NCBI GenBank assembly: GCA_030041195.1
Contig: JASHOI010000292.1
Coordinates: 1-12,383, forward strand
Direction of reading: 5' to 3'
Source of the DNA: Streptosporangiaceae bacterium
Lineage (GTDB): Bacteria > Actinomycetota > Actinomycetes > Streptosporangiales > Streptosporangiaceae
Length of the DNA: 12,383 nt
Positions 4,339-10,667 of the stretch are shown here, in pieces. The notes below the pieces were generated by a model that made no database searches, was not told where the DNA came from, and saw nothing but the letters and a program-made list of their open reading frames with translations. Made by a program: the position numbers and the translations under genes. Each line of letters starts with the position of its first letter. The stretch's first letter is position 1.

Positions 4339-5798
4339 GCGAGGCCGCTCCCGTTCCGTTCTCTGAGACCAAGGCCCCCGAGTCCGCGGACCGGCTGAAC
4401 CGCGGCGCCCTCGGCCTGGTGGACATCGCCGCCTCGACGATGGCCAACATCGGCCCGGCCTATAGCTTCATGTTCGGCTTCGGCCTGATCGTGGCGACCG
4501 CGGGCATCGCGGCGCCGCTGACGATCATCGCGGCCGTGATTGCGATCGCGCTGCTGGGCAACACGCTGTCGCAGTTCTCCCGGGCTCAGCCGTCGACCGG
4601 CGGGTTCATCACGTTCGTGGGCAAGTCGTTCGGCGGCACCAGCGCGGTGACCACGGCGCTGCTGTGCGGGGCCGGTTACATCATCGCGATCTCGTCGGTG
4701 CTGGCGGTGTCCGGCTGGTACCTCGAGTACGTGCTGAACTACTACTTCAGCTGGAACGTCCCGTGGATCATCTGGTCGGTGCTGCTCACCGGGTTCTCGG
4801 TGTGGATGATGTACCGGGGCGTGGCCGTGTCGACCAAGCTCGCCGGGTTCTTCTTCGGCTTCGAGATGCTGGTCCTGGTCATCGTGTCGATCGCCTCGCT
4901 GGCCAAGAACGGCGGCCACCTGTCGGCCGCGCCGTTTGAGTGGAGCCACCTGAACAACGGCTTCAGCGGGCTCGCGCCCGGGTTCCCGCTGGCGGTGTAC
5001 TTGTTCATCGGCTGGGAGAACTCCGCGGCGCTGGCCGAAGAGACCGGCAACCCGCGGCGCAACGTGCCGCGCGCCGTCTACCTGTCGATCGCGCTGATGG
5101 CCGTGCTCTACCTGCTGGTCGCCTACGGCACGGTCAGCGGGTTCCACGACAACGGCACCGCGCTCGCGGCCGCGCCGATCCCGTTCATCACCGTCGCGCA
5201 CTCGACGCTGGCCAAGGTGGCGATCCTCGCCTACCTGGCCGGGCTGACCTCCACCGTCGGTGTGCTGATCGCCGCCGTGAACTCGCAGGCCCGGCTGGTC
5301 TTCAACGCCGGCCGCGAGGGTCTGCTGCCGCGCTGGATCGGCAAGGTGCATCCAAAGCGCAAGACGCCCATCAACGCGATCTACACGTTCACCGGGATCG
5401 CCGGGGGGATCATCGCGTTCTGGTGCCTGGGCCACCTGATCTTCGGGAACGGCGGCAGCATGGACGGGCTGAACTTCTTCGACGAGTCCGGCACGATGGG
5501 CACGATCCTGATCCTGGTCGTGTACTTCCTGGCGAACCTGGCGCTGCCGTTCTACTACCGCAAGTACCGGCCGCAGGAGTTCAACGTGCTCAAGCACCTG
5601 ATCCTGCCGGTGCTGGGGATGATCGTGATCGCCGTCCCGGTCTACTACCTGTGCAAGCCGCCGCAGCCGCAGCCCTATGACTGGTTCCCGTACGCGGCGC
5701 TGGTCATCCTGGTGCTCTCGGTGATCTACGCCTTCTGGCTGAACCGCCGCGACCCGCAGCTCGGCGACCGGGTCGGCTCGATCGTCGCCGACGAATAA
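4335..5798 (+). CDS. APC superfamily amino acid/amine permease
   Basis: A 487-residue integral membrane protein of the amino acid-polyamine-organocation superfamily, full length, with about 12 hydrophobic segments. Diagnostic stretches are the first unwound helix region ASTMANIGPAYSFMFGFG, the SRAQPSTGGFITFVGKSFGG segment, the sixth-helix motif FIGWENSAALAEETGNPRRN, and the STVGVLIAAVNSQARLVFNAGREGLLP segment. Import by proton or cation symport is usual for the family. The neighbouring copper amine oxidase makes an amine or polyamine a likely substrate, but an amino acid is possible. ATG at 4335 is preceded by GGGAGG at 7 nt and overlaps the leader ORF stop. The frame is open further upstream, but that part is not permease-like. 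The amine oxidase follows after 76 nt with no clear terminator, so the two are probably cotranscribed. Confidence 0.92.
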   Translation: MSEAAPVPFSETKAPESADRLNRGALGLVDIAASTMANIGPAYSFMFGFGLIVATAGIAAPLTIIAAVIAIALLGNTLSQFSRAQPSTGGFITFVGKSFGGTSAVTTALLCGAGYIIAISSVLAVSGWYLEYVLNYYFSWNVPWIIWSVLLTGFSVWMMYRGVAVSTKLAGFFFGFEMLVLVIVSIASLAKNGGHLSAAPFEWSHLNNGFSGLAPGFPLAVYLFIGWENSAALAEETGNPRRNVPRAVYLSIALMAVLYLLVAYGTVSGFHDNGTALAAAPIPFITVAHSTLAKVAILAYLAGLTSTVGVLIAAVNSQARLVFNAGREGLLPRWIGKVHPKRKTPINAIYTFTGIAGGIIAFWCLGHLIFGNGGSMDGLNFFDESGTMGTILILVVYFLANLALPFYYRKYRPQEFNVLKHLILPVLGMIVIAVPVYYLCKPPQPQPYDWFPYAALVILVLSVIYAFWLNRRDPQLGDRVGSIVADE

Positions 5799-5874
5799 CC
5801 CGCAGCACCAGGCCCGCCAAGGTGGAGCCGGACCGGGCCGGGGCGTCGCGTAACAGCCACTCTTGGGGGTACCG

Positions 5875-7797
5875 ATGACCGACACGCAGGTCCGCCCGAC
5901 CGAGGCCCCGGAGGTGCCGGCGCATCCGCTGGACCCGGTGACCGGTGCCGAGTTCCTGGCCGGGCGCGAGATCCTGGCCGCGGCCGGCCTGCTGGGCGAC
6001 TCGGACAGGTTCGCCTACTACGGCCTGGACGAGCCGCCCAAGGACGAGGTGCTGGCCGGGCGGCCGGACCGGCGGCTGCGCGCGTTCCTGCTCGATGTGG
6101 CGACGGGCCGGTCAGCCGACGTGGTCGTGTCCCTCGGCGAGGGCCGGGTGGTGTCGCACCGGGTGACCGACCCGGCGTCCGAGGGCCAGCTGCCGATCAT
6201 CAACGAGGATTTCGGCGTGGTCGAGGACGTGGTGCGCGCCGATCCGGAGTGGCGGGCGGCGATGGCCAGGCGCGGCCTGACCGACGTCACGAAGATCCGG
6301 GCCTTGCCGCAGACCGCCGGGGCGTTCGGCCAGGGCGACGACCACCGCCGGTTCGTGCGGGTGCTCGCGTTCCGCCAGGAGCGGGAGCACGACTACGTCT
6401 GGGCGCACCCCGTGGACGGGGTCGCCGCGTTCGTCGACCTGGTCGAGCGCAAAGTGTTCAAGATCGTCGACGAGTTCCAGCGGCCGGTGCCGGAACAGTC
6501 CGGGGACTACGACGACCCGGCGGTGCGCGGCCCGCTGCGGGAGGGCCTGCGGCCGATCGAGATCACCCAGCCGGAGGGGCCGAGCTTCACCCTGGACGGC
6601 CACCGGCTGCGCTGGCAGGGCTGGTCCCTGCGCGTCGGCTTCGATGCGCGGGAGGGCCTGATCCTGCACCAGGTCAGCCTCGACGACGCGGGCCGGGCCC
6701 GGCCGGTCATGTACCGCGCGTCCATCGCCGAGCTGGTCGTGCCGTACGGCGACCCGCGGTTCCGGTACTGGCAGACGTACTTCGACTGCGGCGAGTACCT
6801 GCTCGGCAAGTGGACGAACTCGCTCGAGCGCGGCTGTGACTGCCTGGGCGAGATCGCGTACCTGGACGCCACCGTGCCGGACGACGTCGGCGCCCCGCAG
6901 GTGATCCGCAACGCGGTCTGCATCCACGAGGAGGACTTCGGCATCCTCTGGAAGCACACCGACGTGTTCAACGGCTCCGCGCAGACCCGCCGCCAGCGCC
7001 GGCTGGTCGTCTCGTCCTGGGCCACGGTCGGCAACTACGACTACGGCTTCTACTGGTACTTCTACCTGGACGGCACGATCGAGCACGAGGTCAAGATGTC
7101 CGGCGCGCTGTTCACCGCGGCGTACCCGGGCGGCGACGACCCGCATTCGACCGAGGTCGCGCCCGGGCTGGGCGGGCCGGTGCACCAGCACCTGTTCAGC
7201 GCGCGGCTGGACATGACCGTGGACGGCGTGGCCAACGCCGTCGACGAGGTGGACCTGGCCGGCCTGCCGGCCGGCCCCGGCAACCCGTACGGCAACGCGA
7301 TCGCGAAGAGCGTGACCCGGCTGCGCAGCGAGGCGCAGGCCACGCGCCGGTGCGACGCGGCGCGGGCACGGACGTGGCGGGTGGTCAGCACCGAGCGGGT
7401 CAACGCGTACGGCCGGCCCACCGGGTACACGCTGTACCCAGAGGGGACGCCGGTGCTGCTGGCCGACCCGGCATCATCGGTGCACGCGCGGGCCGGCTTC
7501 GCCGCCAACCACCTGTGGGTGACCAGGTATGACCCGGCGCAGCGGTACCCGGCGGGCGATTTCGTCAACCAGAACCCCGGCGGGGCGGGGCTGCCCGCCT
7601 ACGTGACCGCGGACCGGGACATCGATGGCGCGGACATCGTGCTGTGGCACACGTTCGGGCCCACCCACTTCCCGCGGCCGGAGGACTGGCCGGTGATGCC
7701 GGTGGCACGGTGCGGGTTCACGCTGAAGCCGACCGGCTTCTTCGACCGCAACCCCGCGCTCGACGTCCCGCCTCCGCACGGGCACTGCGCCGGCTGA
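5875..7797 (+). CDS. Copper-containing primary amine oxidase (TPQ enzyme)
   Basis: The 640-residue protein oxidises primary amines to aldehydes with release of ammonia and hydrogen peroxide (EC 1.4.3.21 class). The active-site motif VGNYDYGFYW places the tyrosine that becomes topaquinone at residue 388. The catalytic base is Asp304 in YFDCGEYL. Copper ligands are His437 and His439 in VHQHLF and His598 in THFPRPEDW. The distances from the TPQ tyrosine (-84, +49, +51, +210) equal those of Arthrobacter globiformis phenylethylamine oxidase (Asp298, Tyr382, His431, His433, His592), and its gate tyrosine, two residues before the Asp, is also kept. The enzyme is thus very likely active. There is no signal peptide, so it acts in the cytoplasm after uptake by the permease. 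ATG at 5875 has GGGGG 5 nt upstream; a TTG at 5863 would add four residues. Aromatic or aliphatic amine preference cannot be told from sequence alone. Confidence 0.96.
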   Translation: MTDTQVRPTEAPEVPAHPLDPVTGAEFLAGREILAAAGLLGDSDRFAYYGLDEPPKDEVLAGRPDRRLRAFLLDVATGRSADVVVSLGEGRVVSHRVTDPASEGQLPIINEDFGVVEDVVRADPEWRAAMARRGLTDVTKIRALPQTAGAFGQGDDHRRFVRVLAFRQEREHDYVWAHPVDGVAAFVDLVERKVFKIVDEFQRPVPEQSGDYDDPAVRGPLREGLRPIEITQPEGPSFTLDGHRLRWQGWSLRVGFDAREGLILHQVSLDDAGRARPVMYRASIAELVVPYGDPRFRYWQTYFDCGEYLLGKWTNSLERGCDCLGEIAYLDATVPDDVGAPQVIRNAVCIHEEDFGILWKHTDVFNGSAQTRRQRRLVVSSWATVGNYDYGFYWYFYLDGTIEHEVKMSGALFTAAYPGGDDPHSTEVAPGLGGPVHQHLFSARLDMTVDGVANAVDEVDLAGLPAGPGNPYGNAIAKSVTRLRSEAQATRRCDAARARTWRVVSTERVNAYGRPTGYTLYPEGTPVLLADPASSVHARAGFAANHLWVTRYDPAQRYPAGDFVNQNPGGAGLPAYVTADRDIDGADIVLWHTFGPTHFPRPEDWPVMPVARCGFTLKPTGFFDRNPALDVPPPHGHCAG

Positions 7798-7829
7798 GCC
7801 GCGGGCCTGGCGGGCCTGGCCAGCAAAGA

Positions 7830-7839
7830 TGTGATCACA
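7830..7839. promoter_or_regulatory. Perfect palindrome TGTGATCACA upstream of the GntR gene
   Basis: A 10-bp perfect palindrome 86 bp before the GntR start, in the 128-bp gap after the amine oxidase. GntR-family operators are commonly palindromes with outer GT and AC, which this has (GT-GATC-AC). Autoregulation by the downstream GntR protein is a reasonable guess. A tandem 9-bp repeat (7802-7819) just precedes it. Confidence 0.4.
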
Positions 7840-7925
7840 GGGCGTCACTTGGGCCACAGCTTGGCCCCGGCGTCCGTCACAATGGCGTCTTGCCTTCGGG
7901 TCTGTCTCGGGAGGGCTGGATATCT

Positions 7926-8717
7926 ATGGGCACCCCTACCGACCCGGTGTATCTCCGGGTGCTTGAGGACCTCCGCGAGCGGATCCGTGGCGGTGTGCTG
8001 CCGCCGGGTGCCCGGGTTCCGTCCCGCAACGCGATCATCGCCAACTACGGCGTCGGGGAGACCGCGGCCAAGCACGCGCTGCAGGTGCTGGCGAGCGAGG
8101 GCCTGATCGAGGCCAGGACCGGGTCGGGGTCGTACGTGCGCCGGGTGCCTGCCGCCAGCTGCCTGGAGCACGACCGGCTGCACTTCCCTGGCTCGCCGTT
8201 CGGCCTGGATGAGGGGGGCACGGACGGAGACGGGGGCGCGCCGCGCGCCGCGCGCCGCCTGGCCTGGGAACATCAGAGCGAGCACGTGGTGCCGCCGCCG
8301 TACATCGCGCGGCGGCTCGGCCTGGAGCCCGGCATCGACCGGGTCATGAGCACCAGGTACCTGCTCACCGCCGACACCGAGCCGGTGCAGCTGGCCACCA
8401 GCTACGAGCCCGACCGGATCACCGCGGACACCCCCGTCGCGCTGCCGGAGCAGGGCCCGCTCGCGGGCCGCGGGGTGATCGAGCGGATGGCCTCGATCGG
8501 GATCAAGGTGGACGAGGTCCTCGAAGAGGTGTCGGTGCGGCCGTCGCTGCGCGCGGAGGCCGCCGCGCTCGGCCTGCCCGCCGGTGCGCCCGCGCTGGTC
8601 GTCGAGCGGCTGCACCTGGCCTCCGGGGAGCCGGTCGAGGCCGGGGAGGTCGTCTTCGCGGCGGACAGGTTCCGGCTCAGGTACCGGTTCGGGGTGCCCG
8701 CGGCCGGGCAACCGTGA
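7926..8717 (+). CDS. GntR family regulator with UTRA effector domain (HutC/FarR type)
   Basis: 263 residues, normal for this subfamily. The winged helix at about 7-73 shows PVYLRVLEDLRERI, LPPGARVPSRNAIIANYGVG and ASEGLIEARTGSGSYVRR. A UTRA-type ligand domain follows from about residue 105 (ARRLGLEPGIDRVMSTRYLL, then EVLEEVSVRPSLRAEAAALGL and PALVVERLHL near the end). Such proteins usually repress a nearby catabolic operon until a substrate-related small molecule binds. ATG at 7926 has GGGAGGG (7909-7915) about 10 nt upstream. The frame is open further left into the amine oxidase gene but is not GntR-like there. The gene overlaps the acetyltransferase start as GTGA, so the two form a unit. 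Amine or polyamine sensing is inferred from the neighbours. Confidence 0.93.
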   Translation: MGTPTDPVYLRVLEDLRERIRGGVLPPGARVPSRNAIIANYGVGETAAKHALQVLASEGLIEARTGSGSYVRRVPAASCLEHDRLHFPGSPFGLDEGGTDGDGGAPRAARRLAWEHQSEHVVPPPYIARRLGLEPGIDRVMSTRYLLTADTEPVQLATSYEPDRITADTPVALPEQGPLAGRGVIERMASIGIKVDEVLEEVSVRPSLRAEAAALGLPAGAPALVVERLHLASGEPVEAGEVVFAADRFRLRYRFGVPAAGQP

Positions 8718-9223
8718 TCAGGCCGGCCCGCCCCGGCGACGTCACCGCGATCCACTGGCTGGTCCGCGAACTGGCCGAGTACGAGAGGTCCCTGGAACAC
8801 GCCGTGGCCTCGCCGGACGATCTGCGGCGTGCCCTGTTCGGCGAGCGGCCCTCGGTGTTCGCGCACGTGGCCGAGCACGACGGTGCGGTGGCCGGGTTCG
8901 CGCTCTGGTTCCTCAACTACTCGACCTGGACCGGCAGGCACGGGATCTACCTGGAGGACCTGTACGTCACGCCCGACGTGCGCGGGCACGGGTACGGCAA
9001 GGCGCTGCTCGCCGAGCTGGCCAGGATCTGCGTGGACCGCGGCTACGCCAGGTTCGAATGGGCGGTGCTGGACTGGAACGCGCCCGCCATCGGCTTCTAC
9101 CAGTCACTGGGCGCTGCCGCGATGGACGAGTGGACGGTGCACCGGCTGTCCGGCCCGGCCCTGCACACCCTGGCCGGCCAGGCGCCGGATCAGGCGCCGG
9201 CCGACGGCGACCCGCCGAGGTAG
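8714..9223 (+). CDS. GNAT N-acetyltransferase, diamine/polyamine (SSAT)-like
   Basis: 169 residues. The acetyl-CoA loop is VRGHGYGKALL at 89-99, preceded by IYLEDLYVTPD. The C-terminal half WAVLDWNAPAIGFYQSLGA with N122 and Y129 follows the pattern of the spermidine/spermine and thialysine N-acetyltransferases (human SSAT has YLEDFFV, then EWNEPSINFYKRRGA). Y129 corresponds to the proposed SSAT general acid tyrosine. The N-terminus VIRPARPGD also fits. The enzyme would transfer acetyl from acetyl-CoA to an amine in the cytoplasm, consistent with a neighbouring amine permease and amine oxidase. GTG at 8714 overlaps the GntR stop (GTGA) with no strong ribosome-binding site, so it depends on coupling. 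The last 15 or so residues are a disordered Ala/Pro/Asp-rich tail. Substrate could be a polyamine, a diamine or an amino-thiol derivative such as thialysine. Confidence 0.85.
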   Translation: MIRPARPGDVTAIHWLVRELAEYERSLEHAVASPDDLRRALFGERPSVFAHVAEHDGAVAGFALWFLNYSTWTGRHGIYLEDLYVTPDVRGHGYGKALLAELARICVDRGYARFEWAVLDWNAPAIGFYQSLGAAAMDEWTVHRLSGPALHTLAGQAPDQAPADGDPPR

Positions 9224-9226
9224 AGC

Positions 9227-9271
9227 GCGCCGGTCCCGCCCGGGCGCCCGCAGCAGCGCCGGTCCGCCCGG
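9227..9271. repeat. Direct repeat in the convergent gap between acetyltransferase and dehydrogenase
   Basis: The 48-nt gap separates two convergent genes. It holds two near copies of GCGCCGGTCC(C)GCCCGG, at about 9227-9242 and 9256-9270, with a short CCCGGGCG/CGCCC potential hairpin between. It may serve as a bidirectional terminator, but no stem is long enough to be convincing. Confidence 0.4.
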
Positions 9272-10249
9272 TCAGGGTGCGGCCGCTCCCCCGGCCTGCT
9301 CCGCCCCGCCGGCCGGCGGTTCCAGGCCATCGGAGACGTCGGCGTTCTCGCTGACCAGGCTCAGCCCGGCCGACTCGGCCTCGAGCTGGAGCAGAGCGGC
9401 AAAGTCCTGCCCGCCGTGGCCACGGCCGACCAGGCCCTGCACGATCTGGTGCACCAGGGAGGCCAGTGGCAGCGGGACCTCGCGTTCCCTGGCGAGGGCC
9501 AGCCCCAGGTCGAAGTCCTTGCGCAGCAAGGTGGCGGTGAACGTCGGCCTGAAGTCGAGGTTGACGTACGCGGGGGTCTTGTACTGCGTGAACAGCGAGC
9601 CCATCACGCTCGAGTTGATGCAGGCCAGGAACGCCTGCCTGCTGACACCACTCTTCTCGGCCAGCACGGTGATCTCCGCCATGGACTGGGCCACGGTGCC
9701 AAGCATGAGGTTGTGGCAGAGCTTCACGATGCGCGCCAGCTCGCCCTGGCCGACATACGTGGCCCCGGCGCCGAGCAGGTTCAGGTAGGGCTCGGCGGCC
9801 TCGAACGCCGCGCGCGGCCCGGAGACGGCCATGGTCAGCCTGCCCGCGGCGGCCACCCGCGGATTGCCCATCAGGGGCGCGGCGAGCAGCGCGGTGCCGC
9901 GGGCGCCCGCTTCCGCGCGGACCTGCGCGGACGCCTCAGTGGAGACGGTCGAGCAGTCCACCAGGATCGACGGTGCCGCCGCCTCGCAGAGCAGCCCGTC
10001 CGCGCCGAGCACGGCGTCGATGAGGTCCTCGGAGGTGCCGACGGTCGCGAAGACGATGTCGCAGGTGGCCAGGTCGGCCGCTGAGTCGACGACCTTGGCC
10101 CCAGACAGCGCGAGCGGCTGTGCCTTGGCGAGTGTCCTGTTGTAGACCGAGACGTCGTGGCCGGCGGCCAGCAGTCGGCGGACAAGCTCTGTGCCCATTC
10201 GCCCGGTTCCCAGCCAGCCCAGCCGGCGGTCCCCGCGCTGATCCGCCAT
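9272..10249 (-). CDS. NAD(P)-dependent oxidoreductase of the beta-hydroxyacid dehydrogenase/6PGDH-like family
   Basis: 325 residues. The Rossmann fingerprint is LGWLGTGRMGTELVRRLLAA at 10-29. Substrate-domain motif VDCSTVS lies at 97-103, and the catalytic lysine is Lys176 in RIVKLCHNLM. RKDFDLGLALA at 243-253 matches the late conserved segment. Enzymes of this family oxidise 3-hydroxyisobutyrate, tartronate semialdehyde, L-threonate or similar, or reduce the reverse. The usual APVSGG segment is here APLMGNP (124-130), which may mark a different substrate or an imine-reductase-like member. The C-terminal 30 residues are a Gly/Ala/Pro-rich tail. ATG at 10249 has AGGTGA 4 nt upstream. The gene stands alone, convergent with the acetyltransferase, and behind a promoter flanked by two LacI-type operators. 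Precise substrate unknown. Confidence 0.88.
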   Translation of the reverse strand: MADQRGDRRLGWLGTGRMGTELVRRLLAAGHDVSVYNRTLAKAQPLALSGAKVVDSAADLATCDIVFATVGTSEDLIDAVLGADGLLCEAAAPSILVDCSTVSTEASAQVRAEAGARGTALLAAPLMGNPRVAAAGRLTMAVSGPRAAFEAAEPYLNLLGAGATYVGQGELARIVKLCHNLMLGTVAQSMAEITVLAEKSGVSRQAFLACINSSVMGSLFTQYKTPAYVNLDFRPTFTATLLRKDFDLGLALAREREVPLPLASLVHQIVQGLVGRGHGGQDFAALLQLEAESAGLSLVSENADVSDGLEPPAGGAEQAGGAAAP

Positions 10250-10269
10250 GTCATCACCTGCCCCACTTT

Positions 10270-10283
10270 TACAATCGTTTGCA
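10270..10283. promoter_or_regulatory. LacI-type operator TACAATCGTTTGCA near the dehydrogenase start
   Basis: 14-bp site, central CG, 10 of 14 positions symmetrical, conforming to the LacI-family pattern AAnCGnTT. It lies 20-34 bp upstream of the ATG and over the expected transcription start, ideal for repression. The second LacI protein (10668-11711) is the nearest candidate to bind it. Confidence 0.55.
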
Positions 10284-10289
10284 CCATCG

Positions 10290-10319
10290 AGCGTGGCCTA
10301 ATCATCGCCCTATTGTCAA
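10290..10319 (-). promoter_or_regulatory. Probable promoter of the dehydrogenase gene
   Basis: On the minus strand a perfect TTGACA (10319-10314) is followed after 18 nt by CACGCT (10295-10290), a poor -10 keeping only the A2 and T6. Start of transcription would be around 10283. The -35 is convincing, the -10 is not. Confidence 0.4.
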
Positions 10320-10327
10320 CGGCTGGG

Positions 10328-10341
10328 GCCAAACGGTTGCC
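10328..10341. promoter_or_regulatory. Second LacI-type operator GCCAAACGGTTGCC upstream of the dehydrogenase promoter
   Basis: 14 bp with central CG and 10 of 14 symmetrical positions. It lies just upstream of the -35, 58 bp centre to centre from the site at 10270-10283. Two operators on either side of a promoter would permit DNA looping or cooperative repression. Confidence 0.5.
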
Positions 10342-10417
10342 TGAAATCCCACGCCGGGGATGTGGAAGCTCCGGATGGCCGCAATCGGATGCAAGAACCG
10401 GCTGGTGGCGCGCTGAT

Positions 10418-10451
10418 GGCCACCGGGCACCGGGCCGCTCAGCCGGTGGCC
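10418..10451. terminator. GC-rich stem-loop GGCCACCGG-N16-CCGGTGGCC
   Basis: Perfect 9-bp arms (10418-10426, 10443-10451) with a 16-nt loop in the non-coding stretch between the second LacI gene and the dehydrogenase. There is no U-tract, which is common in actinomycete terminators. It may end transcripts arriving from the LacI gene or be an RNA element. Part of the 418-nt gene-free region 10250-10667. Confidence 0.35.
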
Positions 10452-10505
10452 GATCCCTGCCGCGGCTGCTGGGTCAGTCGATCCCTGCCGCGGCTGCTGG
10501 GTCAG
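10451..10505. repeat. 28-bp direct tandem repeat, two copies
   Basis: Copy 1 (10451-10478) and copy 2 (10479-10505) agree over 27 consecutive bases, beginning CGATCCCTGCCGCGG and ending GCTGCTGGGTCAG. The array abuts the preceding stem-loop. Exact identity suggests a recent duplication or a selected double site. Confidence 0.9.
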
Positions 10506-10589
10506 CCCGCGTAATCAACGCGGCGGTTCGGGGTGGCTGTGCGCTGGGGGTGGCCGACAGATGACGCGAGGTTGAGACGTTGGTATTTG

Positions 10590-10651
10590 ATTTCCATGAT
10601 CTGGGCGAATAGCGACCAAATACGCGGCGTTTGCCACCCAGATCATGAAAT
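10590..10651. terminator. Long imperfect palindrome after the second LacI gene
   Basis: ATTTCCATGATCTGGG (10590-10605) pairs with CCCAGATCATGAAAT (10637-10651) along 15 bp with a single bulged C; the inner 11 bp are perfect. The 31-nt loop is less GC-rich than the surroundings. It starts 17 nt beyond the LacI stop on the minus strand, so a transcription terminator is the simplest reading. A partly competing pairing exists between GTATTTG (10583-10589) and CAAATAC (10617-10623). The AT-rich character and symmetry also fit a REP-like or miniature mobile repeat. Confidence 0.5.
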
Positions 10652-10667
10652 AACCCGTGCTGCCGGG

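Noticed and set aside
4176..5885. Long open frame antisense to the permease (over 560 codons)
   Set aside because: Composition is dominated by Arg, Gly, Asp, His and Gln as expected from the complement of a GC-rich gene; the sense strand encodes a clear APC permease.
7830..7839. CRP/FNR-type binding site reading of TGTGATCACA
   Set aside because: CRP-type sites need about 6 bp between TGTGA and TCACA; here the arms touch.
7644..7925. In-frame upstream extension of the GntR gene into the amine oxidase
   Set aside because: It overlaps a gene with intact C-terminal catalytic motif, and the GntR domain begins right after ATG 7926.
10157..10564. Plus-strand ORF of about 135 codons in the non-coding gap
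   Set aside because: No domain, no ribosome-binding site, and it reads through the operators, stem-loop and tandem repeat.
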